Assembly: GCA_902792635.1 (NCBI GenBank)
Contig: CADBAG010000028.1
Location: forward strand, 1-35,899
Length of the DNA: 35,899 bases
Direction: 5' to 3'
DNA from: an uncultured Prevotellaceae bacterium
Lineage (GTDB): Bacteria; Bacteroidota; Bacteroidia; Bacteroidales; Bacteroidaceae
The position numbers were made by a program, and so were the translations under genes. The notes below the pieces were generated by a model, which worked only from the letters and a program-made list of their open reading frames with translations, ran no database searches and had not been told where the DNA came from. The first letter of the stretch is position 1, and each line of letters begins with the position of its first letter. Positions 6,962 to 14,800 of the stretch are shown piece by piece.

Positions 6962-7634
6962 ACAAGGAGTCAATTTCCCTTTCTTTAGGTTTCCCGAAGT
7001 GGTCGGAAACGGTTCAGGAAGGGTGGGAACAAAGCGGACGGCGGCTACAGTGACGGCACAGAATTGTTTTCACTGACAAGAAAGCGCAAGTGGAGACCGG
7101 CAACGTCGGGCTGCGGTTGCGCCTTGGCAGGGAAGTCAATTCGCCGGCACGTTCTGCTGAGCGGCCAGCCTTTGCCGGGAGTGTGCGGACGGCAATGGAT
7201 GGACGGTCAGAAAAGCAGAATAGCCGTCGTCCGTTTTGTGGAGTGGGCATGGGCTAAGAAAACACTTAGGCATCGGGCAACGGCTGTGACCCTTTAATCG
7301 GGTAGGGGTCGTGAGGCACCCTGCAAGTGCCTTCTTCGTGGTGCCTCGCAACGGTGGGGCAAAGCAATAAGCCGGAACTTTTGCGGATGCGGTTGATGAC
7401 TGGAGAGGAAACGGAACTTGTGCAGTCTTCACTCCAGTCATGGACCGGCATCAAGGAAGGACGGTATCGCAGAGCCGTCCCGCTGCAAGCGTTTGCCATG
7501 CGGTGCCTGAAAATGGAGTGAAGCATGACGGCGCAACGGCGAAGACTTGCGACTCCATGCGCAACGGAATGGCAGGACACGGCATGGCAGGAAAAAGTAG
7601 GGAAGGGTGGGAAAAAGCCTGGCGTGGGACGAAG
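6962..7634. other. hairpin-rich non-coding stretch without a credible gene
   Basis: About 670 bases carry only low-complexity, Arg/Ser/Cys-rich reading frames that look spurious. They hold many inverted repeats: GACGG (7202-7206) with CCGTC (7224-7228); GAGGCACC (7313-7320) with GGTGCCTC (7340-7347); ATGACTGGAG (7396-7405) with CTCCAGTCAT (7432-7441); GGACGG (7459-7464) with CCGTCC (7475-7480). The 13-mer GGAAGGGTGGGAA occurs at 7017-7029 and again at 7601-7613, bracketing the hairpins, and GCGGACGGC occurs twice. It could be a replication or transfer origin, a long structured RNA or the decayed end of a mobile element. I cannot decide between these. Confidence 0.5.
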
Positions 7635-8522
7635 TTATGCGTTGCCTTTGTTCCTTGAACGCACGGCAAGAATTGTCTGTACGGCTACCGACAACAGGAT
7701 GAGTGCGATGCCGCCCCAGAAAGCAGGCGAGAGTTCACCGGCCTCGCCGAAGAGCAGCATGGCCAGCGTGATGGTGTAGATGGGCTCGAGATTATAGCTC
7801 AGGTTGACGGTGAAGGCTGAGATGGAACGGAGCGACTGCAACTGGAGCAGGAACGGTCCGATGGTGAACAATGATGCGAAGACAAGCAGGGCTATCAGGT
7901 CGTGGCTTGACGGTGCGACGACAGCCTGGGGTACTGCCAAGCCATAGACGAGGATGGCTATGGCAAGTATAATGCCACCACCCGTAAGCTCATAGAGCAG
8001 CATCGTACTGCTGGCGCGTCCCGTAGTGGCCTGTACCCGTTTGCTGAGTACGGAGAAGAACGAATAGAGCAGGGATGAGAGACAGCCCACGGCGATGCCG
8101 GCACGATAACGGACGTCGAATCCGAAGATGAGCATGATGCCACAGACGGTCAGCAGACTGAGCAGCAGCTCACGCCACGAAGGGCGGTGCCGTCCGATGA
8201 TGGGTTCAATGATGGCGGTGAAGAATCCCACGAGGGCGAAGCACACTGCACCGATGGACACGTTGGCCATCTTGATGCTGCCGTAGTAGCACACCCAGTG
8301 AACGGCCAATAGTACGCCGCAGCCCATCATCATGGCTACCTGACGCCACGGCAGACGGTGGAGCCGGTGCTGCACACCCATGACAAAGGCGAGGAGCAGG
8401 GCGGAGAACAATACGCGATAGAATACCAGCGGCAGTTCGCTGATGGTGATGATCTTGCCAAACAAGCCCGTAGCTCCTGCCAGCAGAATGGAGGCATGCA
8501 GACGCAGATATGAATGTTTCAT
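7635..8522 (-). CDS. EamA/DMT-superfamily transporter
   Basis: A 295-residue membrane protein with ten hydrophobic segments in two homologous halves, as expected for EamA (drug/metabolite) transporters that move small metabolites across the inner membrane. Diagnostic pieces are GATGLFGKII near the start, NVSIGAVCFALVGFFTAI in the middle of the first repeat, and NLSYNLEPIYTITLAMLLFGE in the second. The substrate cannot be predicted. I place the start at the ATG at 8522 (MKHSYLRLHASIL), not 22 codons upstream, because a perfect -7 box ends only five bases before this ATG. The mRNA may therefore be almost leaderless. It lies between the non-coding repeat region and a divergent secreted protein gene. 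Confidence 0.87.
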   Translation of the reverse strand: MKHSYLRLHASILLAGATGLFGKIITISELPLVFYRVLFSALLLAFVMGVQHRLHRLPWRQVAMMMGCGVLLAVHWVCYYGSIKMANVSIGAVCFALVGFFTAIIEPIIGRHRPSWRELLLSLLTVCGIMLIFGFDVRYRAGIAVGCLSSLLYSFFSVLSKRVQATTGRASSTMLLYELTGGGIILAIAILVYGLAVPQAVVAPSSHDLIALLVFASLFTIGPFLLQLQSLRSISAFTVNLSYNLEPIYTITLAMLLFGEAGELSPAFWGGIALILLSVAVQTILAVRSRNKGNA

Positions 8523-8527
8523 AGTTG

Positions 8528-8535
8528 CAAAGGTA
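8528..8535 (-). promoter_or_regulatory. -7 box almost touching the EamA start codon
   Basis: On the minus strand this is TACCTTTG, followed by CAACT and the ATG at 8522. With the usual start about 7 bases downstream of the box, the transcript would begin at or within a couple of bases of the start codon. This box also decides the choice of start over the upstream in-frame ATGs. Confidence 0.6.
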
Positions 8536-8575
8536 CAACAAAATGTGGATAAGCACATATTTATTAAGTGATGTA

Positions 8576-8606
8576 TTGGTCGTTTCAAGGAAATTGATTA
8601 TTTTTG
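8576..8606 (+). promoter_or_regulatory. promoter of the glycine-rich secreted protein gene
   Basis: TTG at 8576-8578 and TATTTTTG at 8599-8606 are separated by 20 bases, matching the Bacteroidetes consensus. The leader to the ATG at 8682 would be about 70 bases long. Confidence 0.65.
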
Positions 8607-8681
8607 CACCGATAAAAAGCGAAAGTATAACCCAAAGAACATAAAACAATTCATATTATTCACCAACAACATTTTCACGTT

Positions 8682-9455
8682 ATGAAACATTTGAACAAGA
8701 TTCGTGTTTTCACATTCGTCCTCATGCTGATGGCCGGAGGATTATGCTCAACCGCCAAGGCGCAGGCCGCCGAAATCGTTGAACCTGACACAACCGCCAC
8801 AGATCTAATGTTCTTAGTCGGTGCAGACAACAGCCTGAAGGCTCTGCCCATGGAAGACGGCAAGATGGAGACACACAAGAACAAGTTCGGCAAGCTTGCC
8901 TCCATCGTGAGTACTGCCGCCAGTGCCGCCGGGGCCTTAGGAGGTATCGGGATGATTGCGGGAGCAGGGAGCTCTTCCTTGGGAGCCGTAGTGGCTGGTG
9001 CCCAGGTGATGGGTACGGCTGCCAATGTGGGCAGTCTCGCCGATGCCGCCAACACGCTGGCTGGAGCCGAGGGCATGGACTTCACCTTCAGCGGTTCTTC
9101 ATCTGCCTTGAAGTGCAAGCATGAGGGTAAGGACGTGAAGGTGCTGATTAATCTCAGGGCAGAGAAACGGGAGGACGGCATGACACTGTTCAAGGTCGTG
9201 AGATTCGCCTCGTCGAAGAAAGACCGCCGGCTGCAGTGGTTCCAGACGAAAGCGGCACTCATCAACACCGCAGACTCGGAGAAGGCTGACAAGGCTGGCT
9301 ATCTGTCGTTCGGGTATCAGAACTTCGGAGACCACAGCTCCATCATCACGATCCCTGCAGCACGGCTGACACCGGGCGATTATGGGGTGTTCTACCTCGG
9401 TAATATGATCTCACCGACGCTCTCCAGTATCTGTTATACGTTCTCTGTAGAGTAG
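8682..9455 (+). CDS. secreted protein with a glycine/alanine-rich membrane-like segment, function unknown
   Basis: A 257-residue protein with a clear signal peptide (MKHLNKIRVFTFVLMLMAGG, cleavage after AKAQA). Residues about 74-130 form a small-residue, glycine-zipper-like stretch (VSTAASAAGALGGIGMIAGA and following) that could insert into or pack on a membrane. The C-terminal half is a polar beta-rich domain (KVLINLRAEKREDGMTLFKV ... YGVFYLGNMISPTLSSICYTF). I recall similar proteins annotated only as hypothetical in Bacteroidales. It has its own promoter and a terminator downstream, so it is a single-gene unit, convergent with the integrase. Its link to the mobile element is unclear. Confidence 0.75.
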   Translation: MKHLNKIRVFTFVLMLMAGGLCSTAKAQAAEIVEPDTTATDLMFLVGADNSLKALPMEDGKMETHKNKFGKLASIVSTAASAAGALGGIGMIAGAGSSSLGAVVAGAQVMGTAANVGSLADAANTLAGAEGMDFTFSGSSSALKCKHEGKDVKVLINLRAEKREDGMTLFKVVRFASSKKDRRLQWFQTKAALINTADSEKADKAGYLSFGYQNFGDHSSIITIPAARLTPGDYGVFYLGNMISPTLSSICYTFSVE

Positions 9456-9459
9456 TTTT

Positions 9460-9556
9460 TGTAGCGTAAAGGGAGGGCGCTACAAGGTGTATCGTTTTAT
9501 AAATGATTGATAATCAAATAAATTTCTCACAACAGCCATAAGTGCTACAACGATAC
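9460..9556. repeat. cluster of short inverted and direct repeats downstream of the secreted protein gene
   Basis: TTGTAGCG (9460-9467) and CGCTACAA (9479-9486) form a perfect hairpin with an 11-base loop. GTATCGTT (9490-9497) is inverted as AACGATAC (9549-9556), and GCTACAA recurs at 9544-9550. The hairpin lacks a following T run on either strand, so it is a poor terminator. The cluster lies about 100 bases from the integrase stop and could hold recombinase-binding sites. This is only inference. Confidence 0.4.
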
Positions 9557-9597
9557 AAGGAAAAATCGCACTCTCATACCATACACATATAATAAAT

Positions 9598-9631
9598 CAG
9601 CCACCTGTAAGGTTAATCCCACGGGTGGCTG
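9598..9631. terminator. bidirectional terminator between secreted protein gene and integrase
   Basis: CAGCCACC (9598-9605) pairs with GGTGGCTG (9624-9631). On the plus strand a T-rich GTTTCGTTT follows; on the minus strand ATTTATTATA follows. It sits between two convergent genes, as expected for a shared terminator. Confidence 0.75.
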
Positions 9632-9645
9632 GTTTCGTTTATTGT

Positions 9646-10833
9646 CTATTTGTCTTTAGCGTCATCCTTCGCCTTGGGCTTTTCATAGACCATGTTACCC
9701 TCAAAGTTGAGCGTTCCCGGCTGCACATCATGCTTCTGGATGTAACGGTTGGTGGTGGAGATGTCCCTGTGGCGTGCCTGATCACGGGCAACGACAACGC
9801 CCTCGGAATTGGCAAGGTCACGGATGCCGGAATCCTTCAGAGAATAGAACTGATAGCAGTCGCTCCATTTCAGTGCGTTGCGCATCGTCTTCCAACGCTT
9901 GTTGAACTGGTCGCTGCCTACATGCTCTTTGCCCGGCTTGAAGTCGTGGCTGAAGATATAGCAGTCGCTCGTACTCTTGAAGATATCGAGGTCAAGCATC
10001 AGTTTGATGATGATTTTGTTCAGACCCACATCAGCATCACGATGGTTCTTGCTGAAAGTCTTGGAAACGAAGATAGTCTGATTCTTCAGGCTGATGTCTC
10101 CAATCTTCAGATTACTGAGCTCGCCGGGACGGATGAGCGTGTAGTACTGCATTAGACAGGCCAGGAGGAAGGACTTGTCATGCTCCGTGAGATACTTGGT
10201 CATCGTCTTGAGCATCTCCGGAGTGAGGTCCTTGCGGAACTTCTCCCCGTTCTCTGGCATCACCTTGATCTTCTCGACAGGATTGTTAGCGATGTACTTG
10301 CGGGCAACCATGAACTCAGAGAAGCCGTAGAGCCAGCCACGATAATTGTTACGCGTTCGGGGAGAACTCTCACGGTCGAGAAAGATCCAATCGATGAAGT
10401 CGTTGCAGAAGGACTCATCGAACTGATAAGCATACTTGAATGGGGTAGTACGGGTGGCAATATACTCTTTGAGTACATTGACCCGCGAGTGATAACTCTG
10501 CCGTGTCTTCTTGCGATCCATGCGGTCGACATAATCGAGATACCTCTTCAAGCAATCCTCGAAGAGTACATAAGCACGTGAATTGTCGGTCTGTACCCAC
10601 GGATTCCATCCTTTCATGAGCTTGCTGCTCACTACATTGATAATCTCTGTAGCGCGCCGGTTGCGTTCAGCAACACGAAATTCTGTACTGATGCTGTACT
10701 TCTTACGCCGCATCGTGTCGGTGGCAGGGTCGAGTGCATAGAAGTCGACATACCACTCTTTGCCTTTGTGGAGTTTTGGGTAGGTGTAGCCTACGAGCTT
10801 GGAAACATTACTTCCTTGAATTTTAGAGCACAT
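9646..10833 (-). CDS. tyrosine recombinase / integrase adjacent to tRNA-Ser
   Basis: A 395-residue site-specific recombinase of the phage-integrase family. The N-terminal part (about 100-190) resembles the SAM-like core-binding domain (YLDYVDRMDRKKTRQSYHSR). The catalytic domain follows, with the first Arg in LIRPGELSNLKIGD (about 250), a Lys in VSKTFSKN, the second Arg in ARHRDI and the nucleophile Tyr in STTNRYIQKH. The box normally reading HxLRH is YSLKDSGIRDL, a change shared by a known group of Bacteroidetes integrases as I recall, so activity is likely retained. The gene ends at the shared terminator and begins about 140 bases from the 3' end of tRNA-Ser, the classical position for an element integrated in a tRNA gene. 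Confidence 0.88.
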   Translation of the reverse strand: MCSKIQGSNVSKLVGYTYPKLHKGKEWYVDFYALDPATDTMRRKKYSISTEFRVAERNRRATEIINVVSSKLMKGWNPWVQTDNSRAYVLFEDCLKRYLDYVDRMDRKKTRQSYHSRVNVLKEYIATRTTPFKYAYQFDESFCNDFIDWIFLDRESSPRTRNNYRGWLYGFSEFMVARKYIANNPVEKIKVMPENGEKFRKDLTPEMLKTMTKYLTEHDKSFLLACLMQYYTLIRPGELSNLKIGDISLKNQTIFVSKTFSKNHRDADVGLNKIIIKLMLDLDIFKSTSDCYIFSHDFKPGKEHVGSDQFNKRWKTMRNALKWSDCYQFYSLKDSGIRDLANSEGVVVARDQARHRDISTTNRYIQKHDVQPGTLNFEGNMVYEKPKAKDDAKDK

Positions 10834-10934
10834 TTTTTTAACATCTTTTGTCGCTGCGTTCCCAGCTATAAAAGATGCACGTCCAACAATGCTTAACAGA
10901 AGCCGTCCGTCAATCGTCCGGCATTTTTAACGCA

Positions 10935-10973
10935 AAATGCGCAACTTGCTGATAAACAACGAGTTACGCATTT
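10935..10973 (-). terminator. probable tRNA-Ser terminator / integrase core region
   Basis: Read on the minus strand, AAATGCGTAACT pairs with AGTTGCGCATTT over 12 positions (one G-T pair) around a 15-base loop, starting immediately after the tRNA CCA end. A T-rich TTTTGCGTT follows. It may end the tRNA transcript. A further GCATTTT/AAAATGC repeat (10921-10940) overlaps it. Since an integrase lies just beyond, these repeats could equally be core sites for recombination. Confidence 0.5.
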
Positions 10974-10974
10974 C

Positions 10975-11062
10975 TGGCGGAGAGAGAGGGATTCGAACCC
11001 CCGGTACCTCTCGGTACGACGGTTTTCAAGACCGTTGTAATCGACCACTCTACCATCTCTCC
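10975..11062 (-). tRNA. tRNA-Ser (anticodon UGA)
   Basis: An 88-base gene on the minus strand including encoded CCA. The acceptor stem GGAGAGA pairs with TCTCTCC; the anticodon loop is CTTGAAA with anticodon TGA inside a GACGGTTT-type arm; a long variable arm (TACCGAGAGGTA) marks it as class II; and the T arm is GGGGGTTCGAATCCC. It has its own promoter upstream and a hairpin just past its 3' end. The neighbouring integrase makes its 3' half a likely attachment site. Confidence 0.97.
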
Positions 11063-11099
11063 AATGGTATTGTTGTACCTTGCTTTTTGTAAGCGTGTG

Positions 11100-11129
11100 C
11101 AAAGGTAGACAAAAATATTGAATAAACAA
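11100..11129 (-). promoter_or_regulatory. promoter of tRNA-Ser
   Basis: On the minus strand TTG (11129-11127) and TACCTTTG (11107-11100) are separated by exactly 19 bases, a textbook Bacteroidetes promoter. The start would be about 30 bases before the mature tRNA 5' end at 11062. Confidence 0.8.
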
Positions 11130-11178
11130 TAGTCGATAAGAAAATATCTCTTATTATTAAAATTTATTAACTTTCCAT

Positions 11179-11393
11179 CTAATTTCTCAACTTTATCTTG
11201 CAATTATCAAGCGAATCGATAATCGCCAGACTTTCAACACGCACATCTTCCTTATCCATCACTTCGCGTCCCCGCAAAAAGCCTTCTCTATGATGAAGCC
11301 TAAACCGACGAACTCAGCCTCACCTTGCCGACAAAGGTCAATAATGCCCTTAGCCGCATTATCATATGCAAGAAAGTCGTCGATGAAAAATAC
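11179..11393 (-). pseudogene. xpt: frameshifted 3' fragment of xanthine phosphoribosyltransferase
   Basis: Translating the minus strand from 11393 gives [20 protein letters not shown], then [13 protein letters not shown], and a stop. Shifting frame near 11260-11270 continues with DKEDVRVESLAIIDSLDNCK and ends IKLRN. These match in order the PRPP-binding loop (VLIIDDFLAxGxAAxGLI), the GIGIVIEK segment and the C-terminal VESLAIIDS segment of Xpt, which converts xanthine to XMP. The intact enzyme is about 190 residues; only the last 70 or so are recognisable and upstream sequence is unrelated. It is therefore truncated as well as frameshifted. It lies in the otherwise gene-free stretch 11063-11587 beside the tRNA. 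Confidence 0.85.
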
Positions 11394-11524
11394 CCATTAA
11401 TCTTTCCGTTGACCAATGTCAAGCATATCTGCACAAACGATAAGACTGATATAAGAATCTCTTATAGATTTGCGAAATTAGCAAAATAAAAGAAGAAAGT
11501 ATGAAATTAGACATATTTTTTTCT

Positions 11525-11532
11525 TAACTTTG
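11525..11532 (+). promoter_or_regulatory. -7 box upstream of the secreted stub and the Schlafen-domain gene
   Basis: TAACTTTG matches TAnnTTTG. It precedes the 66-codon stub (ATG 11588) by about 55 bases and is the only visible promoter for the large gene that follows. No clear -33 TTTG is seen; the upstream region is very A/T rich. Confidence 0.55.
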
Positions 11533-11587
11533 CGCACTATAAGCGTTTAGGAATATCATCATCGAACCATCTTAACAGTACAATGAA

Positions 11588-11788
11588 ATGAAGCACAGCT
11601 CTCTCATCAGAATTGCATCTGTGCTTTTTCTCGCTTTCATTCCCTTTATGGGCATCCAAAGTCAGAATCTGTATCTTGGTTCAGAGGTAGAGATCAGCAA
11701 CAACTTCGTCTACAACGAACGTGGAGAACACAACCGTTTCTATGCCATTCCAACGATTGCGGCGAAGTGGACATTAAAAAAATCATAA
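11588..11788 (+). pseudogene. truncated start of a secreted or outer-membrane protein
   Basis: A 66-residue frame with a good signal peptide (MKHSSLIRIASVLFLAFIPF, cleavage after GIQSQ) followed by only about 40 residues (NLYLGSEVEISNNFVYNERG ... YAIPTIAAKW) that look like the first strands of a beta-barrel or similar exported protein. It stops abruptly 17 bases before the preferred start of the giant Schlafen-domain gene and overlaps the possible GTG start of that gene. The likely explanation is a deletion or insertion that replaced the rest of this gene. It could instead be a real small secreted protein or a translated leader. I do not recognise the parent family. Confidence 0.5.
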
Positions 11789-11805
11789 ATCAAAATGTGA
11801 CAAAT

Positions 11806-14800
11806 ATGACAGAAGAAAAAAAAGAGATTACCTATGAAGTAGGCAAAACCTATCCATTTAAGATTAGGGCTATTCATCAAGACTTTTGTGAGTTGGTAGA
11901 TGAAACAGGATTTCGAGTTTATCTCCAACACACTAATGGGCTTCGACTTAACAAAGGGCAAGAGATAAGGTGCCTTGTAACAGCCAATTCACAACTTCGT
12001 CCTAAAATAGAATTGGTGGATGCTGAGGTATACAGCAATGATAGCCGACTCAGTCCTGAGAAGATTGACAGCATTATTCGTTCCATTGCTCAAAATTGGG
12101 AGACCAAAGACTTTACAGACCTTTTAATGATGAATGAGGTAGAAGATAAGTCTTTCGAAAGTGAATGCCGTAAATGGATAAGCACTTTAGAAGTCCAGAG
12201 ACAGGATCTGAACAGAGTCCGTGAAGACTGCACCAAGTTTATGGAGGAGTCTGATTTTCTGAGTCTCTGCAATGATTTTGAGCGCGATATCTATCAGCAA
12301 CGGCTAACTACTTTAATCGATTTGCTGAGTTATTATATTGAAGCAGACAAGCTGCAGGAAGAGCAAAAAGGCAAGGATTTTCTTGAGGGAATACTCAACA
12401 AGTTAGAGAAAACTGGCTATGTCTATCATCCAGCCAAGAACTTCAATATCATGTCATGCCTGTTACTCAACGATCCTTCTTTGATGACGAGCACGGTTAC
12501 ACGCCTTTTCGACATTATCCGTCGATGGCCATTAGAGATCTGGATTAAGGAACCATTCAAAAGCACACTGATCAAAGTGCTTAGCCTATATATAGAGGAG
12601 AATATTCTGAAAGTCGATCGTCAGGAAAACAATGAAGAATTGGTAAACAGCCTGATACAAGCTATCACCATTCTATTGCTTCTCGCCGACAACAAGGATA
12701 ATTATGATTCTTCACTACCAGATGAAAGATTGAATTTTTCACGTCTGTGTGTACTTTCTACCTATCAGGAAGAATACAATAATCATGAAGTGCTTACGCT
12801 TGCCCTCAACTATCTTACAGGCAGCAAATATTTCCGCCCCTTTTATAAACTCAACGATACAGCGAGTAATAAAGTAACCTTTATTCTGAAGACTTACAAG
12901 CCGCTAATGCAGAAATGGCCCATTGATACAAGAAATAGTTTCATCAGTGGCAACAATCGTCTTGTAATCTCGCCGGAAGGTATTAGTTTGTTCTCTGGCA
13001 ATTCAAAAGAGAAGACAGTGCTTCCTGAGAATCTTAAGCTTTGGGAGAACCTTCAGGTTTACGCTGACAGACGTTGGATCCGCCCCATATCCGGTAAAGT
13101 AACTGTCCGCGATTGTAAAAATCTTTGGGATGATATTGAGCATGTATTCTTCGAGCAGAAGCAATCAGTTATTCATGAAGACCACACATCGGCAATCAAA
13201 GAGAAAACTCGCAATATTGGCGATTGTGTAACGATAAGCATCACAAGGGTGGAGTTTATCAATGAGAATGAATCAAAAGCTTATTGCATCATTCAAGGTG
13301 AGAAAGAAGAAAGTGGCTATCTCTATGGTGAAGATATTGTGAGCTATATCCATCACCTTGAGCCATGGATGTTCACCGATGACCGAGGCAAAATGCTGAA
13401 TATGGAAGCTGAGATAAAAGGCTTCGACAGTGATGGCATGATTCATTTTTCCATGCAGAATACGATTAAGCGTTACGTGAGCGAAGAATTATATTCTCCT
13501 GGTGATGAAGTTGTTTGCTCATTGGGAAAATCTATGGAGAGAGGTGATCATAGAATTCCAGTTCCAGCAGTGACACCCGATGGGGAGAGCATTAGCTTAG
13601 CAGGCTTTTGTGATGAAGATTTCAATGTGGGTGACTTAGTAAAGGCCACCTATCAAAATACAGCTTCCGGCACCTTCCATTTATTCTGCTCTGTGGAAGG
13701 TCGGGCTACAGGAGAACCCGTAAACTTAGCTAAAGCATTCCACAACCTCATGTTGAATTATGCTTATGCAGACGATGATGACACAGAGGACACACAGCAA
13801 CCGGATGACAAGGGCTGTGCCAATATAGCGAACGATGACTTTGAAAACAGTGACCGCATACTTGATGTGACATATGTCAAGGAAATTATCCGTATCTTAG
13901 ACCGCATGGCTTTTACCGATGACGACTATGTACGCTCTTACAATTATTTGGCTTTTGCTCGCGCCTTATGCCGTTTGATAGGCTGGGGAACACAAGCAGC
14001 CTATTATCGTGGCCGCTTGGAGCTAATATATCTTCTGTATGATTTTGCAATCAATGATCATATCGACCCAGAGCGTCTTGATAATCTGCAAAATACGTCT
14101 CCTGACTTGTTTGGTGCAGATACTTCGATGTCTGAGAAATTTCATCAGCTACGAATCGTCAGCTACTTAGGCTATCGAGGTCATGATGATGAGCTGTGGC
14201 GATGCCGTAGCATGGAAGATGGAACAACTCAAAAGTTATCTTCTTTAGTTATGGCTTACAATATCCTCAGGGAAAATAACATGGATCGTCAAGCCAACGA
14301 TGTATTCAATCGTATAAAGGACAATCTTAATCTTAAAGGATACGAGTCCAACCTTGAGACGTATGGCATTGGCATAGAGACAGACAAGGTCGAATATAAG
14401 GAATCACTGGTCTATCCATCAGGCAATCACATGCGTCCAGAACTGAGACTTCGTACAGATAATGTCCTTGAAGCCATTGCCTCTTTCCTTAATGCTTATG
14501 GCGGCACTGTTTATATCGGTGCTAACAACAGTGGAGCCGGTATAGGTGTCGAAAACGACCTCGAGTATAAGGAATTCAATGGTGACCGTGATAAGTATCA
14601 GCGTTATATTCTTGACCAATGTGCCATTCGATTCGGAAACTATGCCACGACTTACATTCATTCCAAATGGAATATTGGCGAGAAGAGTGGCAAGTATGTC
14701 TTAGAGATCGATGTTGAGCCATGCCCGGAAGGAGTTAGTCTTTATGGCGTATGGTATTTCCGTCAAGATAATGGCAAGCGAAGCCTTTCGAAACAAGATT

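Noticed and set aside
7266-7580. Minus-strand 104-residue frame in the repeat-rich stretch
   Set aside because: Ser/Arg/Cys-rich composition with no domain; it crosses strong inverted repeats.
9460-9486. Intrinsic terminator after the glycine-rich secreted gene
   Set aside because: The hairpin is perfect but lacks a T run on either strand; the hairpin at 9598-9631 is a better terminator.
10964-11203. Minus-strand 79-residue frame over tRNA-Ser
   Set aside because: It runs through the tRNA gene and its promoter.
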